From Polytrichum commune (lineage: Eukaryota > Streptophyta > Polytrichopsida > Polytrichales > Polytrichaceae): 64,000 nucleotides of DNA. Below the pieces are notes generated by a model. It was not told where the DNA came from. It ran no database searches and worked only from the letters and a program-made list of their open reading frames with translations. Both the position numbers and the translations under genes were made by a program. Location: positions 28,427,666 through 28,491,665 of the forward strand of contig OX485807.1 of assembly GCA_950295325.1 (NCBI GenBank), read 5' to 3'. This document shows, in pieces, positions 46,426 through 58,800 of this stretch (positions within the stretch are counted from its first letter, which is position 1; every line of letters begins with the position of its first letter).

Positions 46426-46785
46426 TATGTGGACGAGGCTAATGTGGAAGCCTCCAACCATGCCGATCATCCAGCTGATGGATTTGAGCATTAGAAGCTT
46501 GAGCATGTCAGCAATTGCGAATCACGACCAACGAATGTGAAGTTGTCGAAATCGGAGTTGAGGAGGGTGTTGATATAGGATTGATATATGTTGATTGACG
46601 ATCCTTTGCTTCCCAATATGGTGTAATAAGGGGGAACTCTTCCATCGTTCCATGTTGTGTGAGTGGATGACATCATTAGCAACTTCTACACGGGTCATTT
46701 GCCAATGAAAACCAAGTTTAATGTCAGTATTGACTATGTAGTGTCTCTAAAGTGGTCACGGGTACAATAAAATGTTGTTGAACTA

Positions 46786-46905
46786 CAGTCCTACCTCTTT
46801 GATATGACACATTTGGGAAACGAAAAAACCACCGTAGTATTAAGGTGTCACGTATTTGATAATATGACGAATTGGACCTCTTTGTCATAATAACGAGGTA
46901 CTAGT
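46786..46905. mobile_element. Solo end of the pogo/Tigger-like family
   Basis: CAGTCCTACCTCTTTGATAT followed by GACACATTTGGGAAACG and 'ttaaggtgtc' matches the right end of the element at 25,659-27,009 in inverted orientation (shared GACAC.TTTGGGAAACG and 'ATCAAGGTGTC'). TA precedes it. The other end and the transposase are absent. Confidence 0.6.
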
Positions 46906-49900
46906 CTTCATAAAAACACACATTAGATATTTTGTCACATATACAAAAGAATCATTCTTTTAAATGTCTTTATATATATGCAAATTTCTCTCAAGAAATT
47001 CGTGTGTGCTCGTAGAAGGAATCAATAGGCCGTTGATGTTGCCACTTCATGTCAGCAACAAATGTCTTATTGAGCTTCTTCAATGTGGCATGTTGTTTCA
47101 TTACGTATGGAAGAGTAAAATGTAATGGGTTGACCATAAAAAAATGCAGCTAATAATTGAGCATGAGGTTGAGCATTTGCCAGTTTCACAATAGGTGAAG
47201 GTCTCTTGTCAACATCTAAAGAGTCCAAGGGCTTTGTATTAAGGTCAAAACTAAGTGGCTCTATTCTCTGTCCCGTGGCTTTCCAAGAATATGGAGATCA
47301 AAGTAATTTGATAAATATTGAGTTCAAAATGCTTGAAAATAGAATGTGCACCTTGGTTTAGGGTTTAGGTGAAAAATTGTTGTGAAAGAGACAAAAGCTA
47401 ATAAGTCTCTTGATTAGGTTTTGGGACAAAGAACTTAAGTCCCTTAATTCACATCCTTCAACATCATTTCACATTAAATTTTCTTTAATCCACATTTCAT
47501 ATGTGAAAGTTATGTAAATTTAATAATAACTACATACTCATACATGTGTGGGACCCACCATATATGCATTTACTACCTCTATAATAAGACACTTTTTGGG
47601 GGTCTAGGAGTCGAGGCAAAGTTTTATATTTGGGTAATCACTGTTGGCTGACCATTTTAACATACACATTTGTGTTATAATATTGTAATTTGAACAAGTG
47701 AACGGCTGAGATTTGGTGTGAACATTCGTAAATCTACAAAAAATGCAACCATACATCCATATTTCCCATAAGAATGGCTCAATTTTTTTCTTTCTTTCTA
47801 TAAGTTATTAAATTGGAATGAGTTATTTTAGACAATTTTGAAAAGACTTTGTGTTGGCCTTTAAGAGTTAAGACGACACTTCAAAACTTAAATGACCTTA
47901 ATGCCAATAAGTCCTCATTCACGTTGGTGCAAATGTATATATTTTTTCTTTTCTTGTTGATATTTGTTCTTCTTCTCAATGTTATAGGAGATTTTTGGGC
48001 ATTATTAGTTGAGGTCCTATTCTTTCCAATATAAACCAGTTAGATATTGTTATATTTTGAGAAATAACCGGTCATTTCTCAAACTCAATTGGTGCATCTG
48101 TATCTAGCTGTCGGTTCTCCCCATCTGTTGCTTCTTCTTAGCCCTAGCTGAAAAGACTGCATTCCAAGCTCCAGTTATGAAAGTAGCATGCAAGGACTTT
48201 CACATAACTGTGCACTGATTTTGATATTTAGTATCACTTACTATTTGAAGTTACATTGTGCTATAACTTTTTAGTATGGATCTCATCTTTTACCAACAAA
48301 AGTCAAATTGGTTGTTTCGACATGATATAACATTAACATCTTTACATTTACACAACCTAAAGTTCTATCATTTCTTTGTATACATATTCCTCGATTGGAA
48401 GAATGTATGTGATGTATGTTTCATATGGGGTTATTGTTGACATTTCATACTCTAAGTAGAAATATTCGTAATTCTAAACAATTTTATACAACATCTTCAA
48501 CCCTAGAATGGGCCTCTTGGACCTTTCACCACTATTAAATGTCGTGAAGGGTTTTGGGTCCAAAATGGGATCACCTTGAAGCTCCCTCTTTGAGATTTTA
48601 TAGATGAGCATGAAACACAATGTTTCTAACTATATGGATGTAAAGAAGTTGCATTCCAGATAATTGAACTTGTTTTCTTAACCATCAAAGTCGTATAAAT
48701 TGTAAGATCATTCCAAATATATGAGTAAATGTATGATATGCAAAATATGATTTAAAAAAAATGAATCAGTACATTTTTTCGAAACAATTCATTTTTGTTT
48801 GGAACTAATTTCAAATATTGTAATGCTAAATCTTAGAAGGTTTCAAAATTCTTGCAATGTCTAATTTCAAGAATTTGGAAATTCATATTTTAGGTGTCTT
48901 TTCAACATAACATTATGCAGCTACTATCACTAGTTCCACTTTAATAATATTTATTGGCAAGGCTACACCCGAATCTCACTTGTTTTTTCAAGTTGAATTT
49001 ACTTTCTAACAAACATCCATAAGGTATAATTATATCACCTTGACATGTTCTCGGCCCCACCCAACACACTCACTCACCTAAATAAAACTACGAGATGTCT
49101 TTGCAAAACTATAGATCATTACAACAAACTCTAATACCATAAATCACCCCCACATTGTAAGTACTTATGAAGGTGGACGACATTGTGGGGATCTCAACCC
49201 TTCATATTTCACTAAAATAACCGGAACACATGACCTTTATGCGTTGTGATTGTGTGCAACTTTTATGAAGCAAATTGAACCACTTTGAGTTTACGAAGAC
49301 CCCTAAAGCCTTGTCTTCAAACAACCTTCGCGGACACGTATACCTATCCACCTCAACATTTTGGGGTTAAGTAAGGGTTAAACTCCATTGCACGAAACAT
49401 GACTCATCACAACTTTCAACCATGAAGATAGGTCCGAAACGTAGACATAACTTGTGATGATGCAATACCAGTGTGACTTACTCTAGATTTCACTGTAATC
49501 TGCTACCTTACATACTAGGAAATGGAAATGGAGAAGGAAAAGGAAAAATTCTTGACCGCCACTGCTGTAGCCGAACTCGCCAGCTAGAGCCCAGCAATGA
49601 AGTCATGTTTGTATTTCGAGAGTAGACGACTCACACCTTTGAATGATCTGGTTCCTGGTAAGTTCCAGTTGCTTATAAATAGATCAGAAAGAAGTTGACT
49701 AGGTAAGGTAAGTGGGAGTTATTCAATTAGTTTTTTCATATTGTCCAACTTCTCTCAACATAAATTTACACAACAAGATTTCTGTCGCATTAGCAAATCT
49801 ACGATGAAGCATTAACCAATTAACTATAATTGGCTATAACCGATTTGAAGGACAACTTTAGTTAACTAGAAAATCTCCAAGTATTATTATATATTCAACG

Positions 49901-50081
49901 GAGTTCATCTCTCCATTTGCTTTAGTTGAGGGTCTTTAATATGACCGGGTCATTGAGGATCATTCTTTGTTTGTTTGTTTTGGCACAAATTGAAAATTCA
50001 ATTGCAAGAATGGAACCATAATACACTTTTAAGCTCTGTATTATCACACATGTGGCGATCAAAGTGCACGTGATATTACGG
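46906..50081. other. Intergenic DNA, no gene recognised
   Basis: About 3.2 kb of AT-rich DNA with chance frames. Two fragments are recognisable. One is an R2 copy (48,045-48,125, 'accggtcatttctcaaactc'). The other, about 48,226-48,275, resembles the left end of MITE family D ('gaagttacattgtgctataac'). Confidence 0.4.
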
Positions 50082-50091
50082 TGTTTTGTAG

Positions 50092-50462
50092 AGGCACCAC
50101 GGGCCTTGGCTTGGTGGTTAGGGCTCATGGCCCCCAATGAGGAGGTTGTGGGTTCTATTCCCCATGCCGGCGTGGTGCTCACCACCTTAGTCCACCCAAC
50201 TATGGTGGGGGGTCCTTGGACCTTGTTGTATGGGTACCTCAAAGCCCTTTGGGGGGATACCATGTCCGGTATCTTCAAGGCACTAGTGGCTAGCTAGGAA
50301 CTAGTATAGTGTGTCACTATAGTGTCCATCCTCGAAAGGGGAGAGTAGTATTGTCCCAATGTCCCCTTGTCCAGTGGGCATCGGGTCATTGGCATTACGA
50401 ACGGACACTTTATTCACGCCGGCCCCTTGCTAAAAAGGGACCGGAGTTTCTATCTATCTATC
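50092..50462 (+). mobile_element. tRNA-derived SINE, copy 2 (plus)
   Basis: A 371-bp element flanked by a perfect 10-bp duplication TGTTTTGTAG (50,082-50,091 and 50,463-50,472). The 5' part is tRNA-like: an A-box-like TGGCTTGGTGG at 50,107-50,117 followed by TTAGGGC, and a B-box GGTTCTATTCC at 50,151-50,161. These form an internal Pol III promoter. The tail is TCTATCTATCTATC. The body is non-coding; the open frame across it on both copies is incidental. Amplification would depend on a LINE's reverse transcriptase. Confidence 0.9.
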
Positions 50463-50472
50463 TGTTTTGTAG

Positions 50473-51235
50473 TGTTAACATGGATGCGTGATGCTATAGA
50501 ATTAGTGCAACATGTGACATTATGGAATAACAGAAAGGAGATGTGAGGACAATTGGAATTCATTCTCTTGTCACCTACGCTGGTGTGGTCCACTCTATGG
50601 CCTTCCCATGCGATGTGGTGGACACATGCACCAACATTCAACAAGTGGCAAAAGAAGAAGAAGAAGAAGACACTCCACATGTTGATACATGGCGCAATGT
50701 GAGGGCGTGGGTTGACTTCTTTGGTGGTTTGCATTAATGACAAATTTTGTGATACAAGGGAGAGAAATGTGACAATAAGGAGTGAGATTTGAACTACGAA
50801 GATCCATTCCCTAGGGTTTCAGGATAGTAGAGAGTGTGTGTGTCATTATGGAGGTTGATATTACGGAGTTTAGGGTATACAACCACATGGAGAGAACCAA
50901 CACAAGCCGAGGGGAAATCAAGAAATAATGCCCATGGCCACTGAGGATCATCAAGAATCGCCTTTATATGATCACTCAGAGTGTTGGGCTCTGGAACAAC
51001 CTCCATGTACACCACCAACACAACTAAGGGTTGCTTTACACCTAGAGGCCGGGCCAATTCGTTGTGTAAGAGGCTTGAAATCTGATTGCAGCCTTTTGGC
51101 CAGGGGCCACACTGGGGTACTAGCCTAACCGGCTGCACCCCTAGCCGCCACCAAGGGTCACTCTCGCATTTGTTCCTTGGTGGGTGGACTATCATATTGA
51201 AAACGAACTCCCAACATCCCAATGTTGTGTTCTAA
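50473..51235. other. Spacer with a 142-codon minus frame
   Basis: The frame 51,222-50,794 (minus) lies between the SINE and the MITE. It has no known domain and no splice context. A short (GAA)n run sits at about 50,655-50,670. Confidence 0.35.
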
Positions 51236-51913
51236 GGGGCGCTTCACACTATGGCCGAAGGTCGAGAGGCCGTCTATTTCCACCAATCAAATTGCAAGAA
51301 ACCAAGAGTTCGGCCTCTCGACCCTTCACACTATGGCCAAAGTCCAAAGGCCGTTGCAATTTAAAATAATTACTTTTTGAAGAAGGTGACGGACTCTCAA
51401 AGGAAATTTGGGTCGGACGGGAATGGAAACCCAAACTATGGTCGAGAGGCCGTCGGTTTCTTTTCATTAAAAAATCAACCATTGACAAGATCTTGGCCGT
51501 TAGATTGGAAGAGTTATTTTGAGCAAGGAATAAAATGGGATGCTCCTTTGGGTTTAGACTTTGGGCTTGGCCCCTAGAGGCTTCACACTATGGCTGTCCA
51601 AGTCGAGAGGCCGTGGGAGTTCATGGCCAAAGGTTTGAACTTTGGATGCTTCACACTATGCCCGGCCGAAGGCTCCACTTATTATATTTTATTGGCTATT
51701 TATTTTCAGCCCATTTCTTTGGACTCTCAACAAAGTTCAGCCACTCAAACTGCATGCTACAACACGGTTCGCCGCGTTAAGCATTTGGATAACGGGCTCA
51801 CATTCATGCCGGTACAATGTACGGGCGTAATTTTTCTTTTTCTTTCTTCTTCTTTCTTCAGCCACTCAATCGCACGGCCTCTCGACTTGGACGGCCATAG
51901 TGTGAAGCAGCCC
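51236..51913. mobile_element. PIF/Harbinger-type MITE with repeated subterminal motifs (family F)
   Basis: A 678-bp element with TAA on both sides (51,233-51,235 and 51,914-51,916). The left end is GGGGCGCTTCACACTATGG and the right end, inverted, is GGGCTGCTTCACACTATGG. The word TTCACACTATG(G/C)C followed by a GTCGAGAGGCCGT-type motif recurs at about 51,243, 51,328, 51,587 and 51,651. Isolated GTCGAGAGGCCGT copies also occur. This looks like an element that captured further copies of its own ends. It lies about 520 bp upstream of the GDSL start codon. Confidence 0.8.
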
Positions 51914-52430
51914 TAAAGGCCCACATTGCTAAATAATATTATGTTAGAAATGGTGACCCTAAATATCACACATATGCAGTGTAGTGTAGCTCGCGTAGCA
52001 AGGACTCACCGGGGTTGCTCCTACACTAGCATAACACAACTAGCCGCCAAGCCCGGTCGCCTCCCGCGCCAATCGCCCTGTTTCTCTTGGCTCATCTCCC
52101 GCCGCTCTCCCCCTCCAGCTACGTTCGTTTCGGAAACGACGTGCGCACTCCCACCAGCACTCCACCCACCAGCTTCCCAATCCCTTTCACTTGCTAATTC
52201 AGTGCTGGCTTGGTGGTACTACATACTCCAGTGTTATAGATGGTTTCCCTCACACCTCCGTTGGTTCTTCACCTTCGCAGGCACCTCCTTTAGCGAGGCG
52301 GGATCCTGTTGGGCACACCCAGCCCACCTGATCTAAGGTAAAGGTAAGTTGGGCATTGTGACCAGGCGGTGGCGCAGGCTTAGGAATCCTGCTTGCAGAG
52401 GCTCAGTTCTGATCCGAGTTTGCTTGAGCG

Positions 52431-55400
52431 ATGGCGAGGTCGTCAGGAGTTTTGGTGGTGTTGGTGGTTGTGTTGTGTGCACTGTCTGTGGAGGCTACGT
52501 CCAGCAAGTCCAAGTTCCCAGTGCCGTCCTATTATGTGTTCGGTGACTCGTACCATGATGCTGGCAACAACGACTACCTGAATGGGACTTTGCCCACGGC
52601 GAACTTCAAGCCTTATGGGATCACCTACTTCAAGGGTGTGGCCACTGGCCGCTTCTCCGACGGCAGGATCATCCCTGACTTTCTGGGTACGGAGCTGATC
52701 TCGTACCGCTTGATCTTGGAGATGAATGCTACTCGTGGTTGGTTGTTTACATGAGGGGGGTTCTGAATCAGTGAGGTAGTCTGTGAGTTGCTGAGAAGTG
52801 GCCTTGAATGCAATGTGGGTATTTTTTAAAAGGAATTTCAACCTGCACACCTTGTTGTTGCTTAGTCCAGGGTGTTTTGTGTCTGAGCTCCCTTCTTCAA
52901 GCTAGAGCTCAAGTTGAGAGCTTTCATTTCTCAAATATGAGAGTTTGATGCTTGAAGTTGACAAGTTTCATCCGAAGCTTGACAATCTGTGGATGGCCTG
53001 GCCCAATTTTCAAGCTCTCAGTAGTTTGTGCTAGTGAACAGTGGGCTTGTCACCGTGAGATATCAAGGCTGGGGGAATGGTACTTGAGAGAGAAAAGGGA
53101 AAATCTCACCAAGAGTACTTTTGCGATAAAATGGAGAGTTTGAACTTTCGGCATTCCAAAGAGGCCTCCGGGAGGCAGCTCAGGATTTTGATTGAGCATG
53201 TTAGAAATGATTTGAGACTGTCCTAGCTGTTCTAAATGGCATCATCATGGCACGGTTAAATGTCTGAGGTTAAATGTTCGAGCTCTGAGGTCGAAACAGC
53301 AATTGGAAAGTGTTTCTGGGTGAACAAGCGGGAGTGAAAGGCTCCTCTCTAATGAGAAGGCTCCTAATTTCCTCAGGCTCTCAATTTTCGGCCACTTACC
53401 TCTTAAGAGTAAATGTGTCCTTTTTGTGGAGTAAACCAGCATTTGGGACCCAAGACCACTCAGATCGCAGGTTGCATGTTGCAAGAGTATATTGCAAGAG
53501 TGGAAGTCTTTGTGCTCAGAGAATCGAGGTGGCGGCTCTCAGTGTGATGAATGAATTATGATGGTCTGAACGTTCGAATACATGAAATGTCGTTGGCAGA
53601 TGCCATAATGTTCATCACCTGCGTGACAATGTCTGGGTTTTTACTAGATGTATCACTCCATGCAGTTGCACCATCTATACCCATCCTAGATACTGGACAA
53701 AGGTCATGAACTTCAGAGCCCTCTCTTTCTCTGCCGTGATTCCCAGAATTAGATGAAGCAGATATTGTATCTGAATGCCAAAATTGTGTGTTTACAGCTC
53801 AAGCTGTGAAGTTGCCACTTGCGAAACCTGACCACGACCCTACGCTTACCCTCGATCAGAAAGCGGTGTGCGTGAACTACGCCTCGGGAGGTGCCGGAAT
53901 TCTAGAAGCCTCGACCATTGGACCTGTAAGTGGCCTCTTTACCGTCATTGAGATTCATCACTTTGCCTCAATTAGCCAATATGTATCTCTTAGCATTTGC
54001 GCAAGTTTCACAGTATGATTCAGGGTCTCCCTGGAGTTTGCCACCTTTGTGCCACCATGTAGGATTTTGGTAGATGTATCGCATTCTACAGTCGTATAAA
54101 TTACTCGGCGTGAATTACTGGACAGACGTGGTGACCCTCCATGGTTCTGATTTTCTTAGTAGTCTCCTGAATTAGACTGAACTGTTTTAGGCTATTGTAG
54201 GAAATTTTTGTTTCGGACTTGAAGGGTCAGGTTGAGATAACCAGTGCCCGGTGAGATTTGGGCGTAATCGGTTCCAACCTTATTTTACAAGTTGATACGT
54301 TTCAGTTTTCCTCTATAAAAATTTAGATATATCCTGTAGATTCTCTTGAAGTGTTCGGCGATTTGTCTAAAATCTTGGAACTTGAACCGGTCGTTTCTCA
54401 AACTAGCCCGTCTGTGACTATTGGTCCGATCTCCCCGTCCGTAGGACATAACCTTCAATTGATGCCCCGTTGGATTCCAGTTTGCAGATGCCATCCCGTT
54501 CAGCACTCAGCTGTCTAACTACGAAAATGTGTCAAGAGACATTATCTACAACTTTGGGTTCGACGCTGCCACGCTCATACTGAACGACGCAATCTACCAG
54601 CTCAACATCGGAACTGTCGACTTGCTTGTGTACTTTATCGACCCTGCTTACCAAGCTTCCTCAGGCAGTGTCAGCAAATTTGTTGGTTCTCTTGCGTCCG
54701 CGTACAAGGATGCTGTTGCTGTAAGTTCCTAAACTGTGGACATCAATGGGAGTCGAGCACAAAATTAGTACTCGAGGCATGACTCTACGTACATTGTGAC
54801 GGGTTGTGAATGCACCTGGAATTTGGGTCACTTTGTCTGACACAGGGATCCCTGATACCATCTCCATGTGTGTGGTTACATCGGTCCCAGCTACTGAAAA
54901 GAAACTTAAGGGCCATTGTATCATGAGTTTATGTGCCAGTCAGTATTTCAACTTCAGCTATTTAACGAGTATGAACAGCGCAAATCTCTCGTCGTGATTT
55001 GTCTTCTCATGTCGAAGTTTTGGTAGGATTTCTGTGCTCCCAGGTGCATCAAGGGGTTTGGAAATCATCGCTTTCGTTTGAAATTTTAGATATCGAGGTA
55101 CTATCAAGCTTGATCCTAGAACATGAGCCTTGAGAGCATACATAGGTACTCATCCATGTTAAATGCCTCCCCTTCTCGTGCTGGGCTGCGAGACCTGAAC
55201 ATCGTGGATTGTTTCTGTCTGCAGAGGTTGTACAATCAGGGCGCACGCAAGGTCGTGGTGTTCGGAATTGGACCCATCCACAAAACACCCTTGTTCCGTT
55301 TGATTATCTCCAAGATGACTGCGGCCAAAGCTGCGTCATTCATCAAGTCGGTCAATGGAGCCGTCCAGGCTCTCAACGCCCAGTTGCTTCACCTGGTCAC

Positions 55401-56780
55401 CTCCATGCCTGCAGATAATGTGACCTTCCCCATGCTTACCATGGTCTACATCGACACCTACGGCGCTGTGAATGACATGATTGAAGACAGTGCACGATAT
55501 GGTATGTCATGGCTCATCTCTCTTGTTTCTCAGCATTTCTGTCTTCATACGGTGCTCTCAACTGAGGGACCTCTGGATTTCAGTACCTCTGTCCCAATAT
55601 CTAGGATGGTAGAAGATGTTCCACTTTTACGAGAGGTACACGAAATAGTCGTCGTCGTGTGGATGGAAAGTTAGCATGTAAATAATTAATGTGGGCAATT
55701 GGGTCCCAAGGCCCCGGGTTTTTCCCCAACTCTTAACGAAGATTCCTGACCAATACATTGTATTTAAGTTCTCGAACAAAAGCACCACAAAGTAAAATAA
55801 TCATTCACACTAGTTTTCTAGAAAAAACAGAATATGGCCCACACAATTATCTACTAGAAATTTAGCACGGGTTGAAATTAATGCGGTCTACTTTAATTCT
55901 CATTTTGAGAATCAGTGTGCACTGTAGAAATTTACTGTGGCCCTACAGTCATCACTGTCACTGTCTTAGAAATTTGACAGGTGATGAGCATCCGGGCTGT
56001 AGTGGTCGTCATTATTCTTGTTGCTTGTAGAGTCCCGCTTTTGAATTTTTGGTTCTTCCCATCAGGCAGGCTCCTCGATGAAGCAGTTTATTCCCAGGAT
56101 ACCTCAAATGATGGAAAAGGCGGAAGATGCTTGCTTGTTTGTTAAGCAGCATCATTTCAGATGAGATAAATGTACATTAGAGTTCTTACAAATTTTAAAT
56201 TCTTTCAAAAGTCAAATGCCTCCCCTCCACTCTACTATGTAACATGAATTGTAGACCTACCGAAGAGGAGTAAGTGTAGAGATTTGATTCACGAACACCA
56301 GTACCCTCTCACGCACGCCACTAAGAGTGCATTCACGCATTTGTTATGACCAATATTCTTTCTCTTTTTAACCTACTTGCTACATCCACTCGCCGGTTCA
56401 AATCCACCTGCAAGTAGGTGATGCCTTCTCTTCAATTGGATTACTTGATTAGGTGAATCGTCAAAAATAAGGAGTTTTTTTTCTTTTCTCCATTCTAAGT
56501 AAACCTATCTCACTTACTGAATTGCGGTTTCATTTCAGGAATCACCGATGCCACGAATGCATGCTGTGGAGCTGGTAAATTCGGAGCGGAGGTTTCCTGC
56601 GGCGCTAATGGGTATAAGGTTTGCAAGAGGGTGAGCAGGAGTTTGTTCTGGGATAGTCTTCACTACACCGAATCCACCTACAAGAAGCTGTTCAGCCTCT
56701 ACTTCAACGGCTCCAGATACGTGAGGCCCATGAGTCTGAAGGCTCTGTGCAAGTTGCTCATTCCAGGTGTCCCTTACTAG
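52431..56780 (+). CDS. GDSL-type esterase/lipase (SGNH hydrolase)
   Basis: Five exons: 52,431-52,686, 53,798-53,925, 54,481-54,720, 55,225-55,501 and 56,539-56,780, all GT-AG, giving 380 residues (family about 350-400). Residues 1-22 are a signal peptide (hydrophobic VLVVLVVVLCAL). Block I is FGDSYHDAGNN with the nucleophile Ser40. Block II is NYASGGAGI (112-120). Block V is FWDSLHYTE with Asp339 and His342. Block III, normally GxND, reads IDPAY here, so the oxyanion-hole Asn is replaced (about Ala184). The family hydrolyses esters in the secretory pathway or wall. This member may be weak or inactive as an esterase. The frame is intact. Intron 2 carries repeat R2 and intron 4 a fragment of the 38-kb tandem unit. 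Confidence 0.9.
54325..54450 (+). repeat. Dispersed repeat R2, copy in GDSL intron 2
   Basis: Reads 'gtagattctcttgaag', 'tcttggaacttgaaccggtc', 'gtttctcaaact' and 'ggtccgatctccccgtccg'. Ends just before the acceptor of exon 3. Confidence 0.5.
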
Positions 56781-56833
56781 GCCATGATTCATGTCGTCAT
56801 GGCATGTGATTGAGATGATCAACTTTTCCTTCC

Positions 56834-56870
56834 TCATCATCATCATCATCATCATCAATGTCATCATCAT
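56834..56870. repeat. (ATC)n microsatellite in the GDSL 3' UTR
   Basis: A short trinucleotide run about 55 bp after the stop codon, with one interruption (CAATG). Confidence 0.85.
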
Positions 56871-57444
56871 TCTTTGATTTCCATCTCAAAATAAACGCGT
56901 GAAGCTCATCCCTGAATGCTCTGATCGATATATAGGACTTTGTTTTGTTATTTATGGATCTGATGTACTCAGAGAGACTTGGGCAAGGTGTTGGCCACCT
57001 GTACGATATTTTGCCCTCCTACGAATTTGGAGGTGTCTCATAACCTGATTCTTTTCAAGAAGCAATAACAACTTGCAGACATTAACCAGGGATTCAAGTC
57101 CACATGATGTGACTTTTGACAGAGTGTTACTTTGGGTTGTTTAATGTATTGTTCGTACTCATGGAATTGTCTGCATGGCTTGGAATAAGTAGTCTCTGCT
57201 GGTAGGAATTATGTCATGGGATATTGTTTCGATTTGAAGAAAATCATTCACAGTGACACATTGGGGAGGGTATCTTTTCTCCCTAATTTTCTTCGTACTA
57301 GGTTTACTTTATTTGTGTGCCCTAGGTGTAGTCTCATTTGGTGGAATAGTAGAGATTGTTTTACAGTAAAGGAGATGAAACGATGGGTATAGTTCCAAAC
57401 CTTGAGTATATGAGGATTTACTCAAAGTCATCTAAGTTTTCTAA

Positions 57445-57715
57445 ATGCTGAAATTATCATACACAAATAGTGATGTTGGGCATTAAAATTCGGCTTTCTA
57501 GCTTGTCTTACTAGTCAGTTTGGGATTCAGGACGGAATGTCCCATGAGGATACGTTGTTGTAGATTTTAAAATTCTCAGCTTGAGAGATGGGAAGTGGAG
57601 GTTTCAAAAATGTCACCCATCTTTGGAAAGAGGCTCCAATGCACGATTAGCCAATGAGCACTTACTAGAAAGTTTCTCAAGGAAGGATTAATCCATGATT
57701 TCATCTTTGAGAGAT
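57445..57715 (+). repeat. Dispersed repeat R1, copy 2
   Basis: See 1955-2275. Shared blocks are in the same order and orientation, and stops break the frame seen in copy 1. Confidence 0.5.
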
Positions 57716-58257
57716 ATTACAAGTAACTCTAGTGTGAGGTACATGAATGTGAGACTTCTACATTGATATGTGCAATTAGTTTGCCTCTTCACCCATGCAA
57801 ATTACCTTGGGTTAGAACCAGATTACAACAGCATACAACTTTGTTCATTCATGCACAAAGCAACCACTGCATACAACTAACTACTGTATTTTTGATAATG
57901 TTGCAGCTAATATTAAAAATAGTGTGGAATGTCGATATATTAGTGTAGGGTAACCTAACTGCTGCACATATCAGTGCACACAGCAAATTCTTCTTGTGTC
58001 CTTGATGCAACCTACTTGCTGGGAAGATGAAGTTTACAGAAGCATATCGTCTCAAGTCATGCCGAATACATATTGCACACCAATGTCTACTTGCAGATTC
58101 GAAGTCTGTGATGAATGAAATAATGGGTAAATGATCAGATTGTCATGCATCAATTTCAGCGAAACATGCAATTTTTGACGGTTTTGGATGTAATCCTACT
58201 TTTGTTTGAATGTGTACTAAGTGACTTGTATGGACTCTACACCTGTTTGTCTGATTA
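57716..58257. other. Spacer, no gene recognised
   Basis: Only chance frames; no motif or element border. Confidence 0.4.
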
Positions 58258-58440
58258 GTGTGGGTTACCATTCGGAGTTATGTGTTGCTATAACTTTTTC
58301 ACTGACCTTATCATTTTTTTATCAACTAAATTATATCATATTCTTTTGTTTGCGTACTAACTACTTAAGTTATTTGGGTAACAAATGACGCTTTTAGTAA
58401 AATGTTATAGCAATGTGTAAATCCAATTGGTATCTCACAC
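58258..58440. mobile_element. MITE family D, copy 2
   Basis: A 183-bp element. The left end is GTGTGGGTTACCATTCGGAG and the right end, inverted, is GTGTGAGATACCAATTGGAT. Both continue to TTGCTATAAC. TA is on each side. Nearly the whole element is inverted repeat, so it would fold into a hairpin. Confidence 0.8.
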
Positions 58441-58491
58441 TAATTATACAAATTGTTTACTATGCTACTTGTTTTATTAGGACATCTGTTT

Positions 58492-58800
58492 TTGAGTGAT
58501 GTGTGGCGATGTGAGCCTCCAACAATGGATACCAAAAAGACATGTTTTGTAAAGATATTGGACTACGTGCTCAAATATGATAACCACTATAGACTCATGA
58601 CCAACATAATTGGGAGAATCTACATGACCATTTGATGAGCATGAGAGTCTTCATTTTGACAATGACCAGGACATTTATGAGGAGAGTGGCTGCAGCCTCG
58701 ATTTTTGCTAACCATCTTGTGCTAATCACGTGTTTCATATTAGATTAACAGTGGGCTGGTGAGGAAAAACAACCAGTTAAGACCCATGTAGCTTAGTTGC
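58492..58800 (+). repeat. Dispersed repeat R3, copy 3
   Basis: Matches 17,570-17,880 with the same order of blocks, ending 'cccatgtagctta' against 'cccacctagctta'. It begins about 50 bp after MITE D. Confidence 0.55.

Noticed and set aside
50794-51222. 142-codon minus frame between SINE and MITE
   Set aside because: No domain, no splice context, no second copy; lies in repeat-rich spacer.
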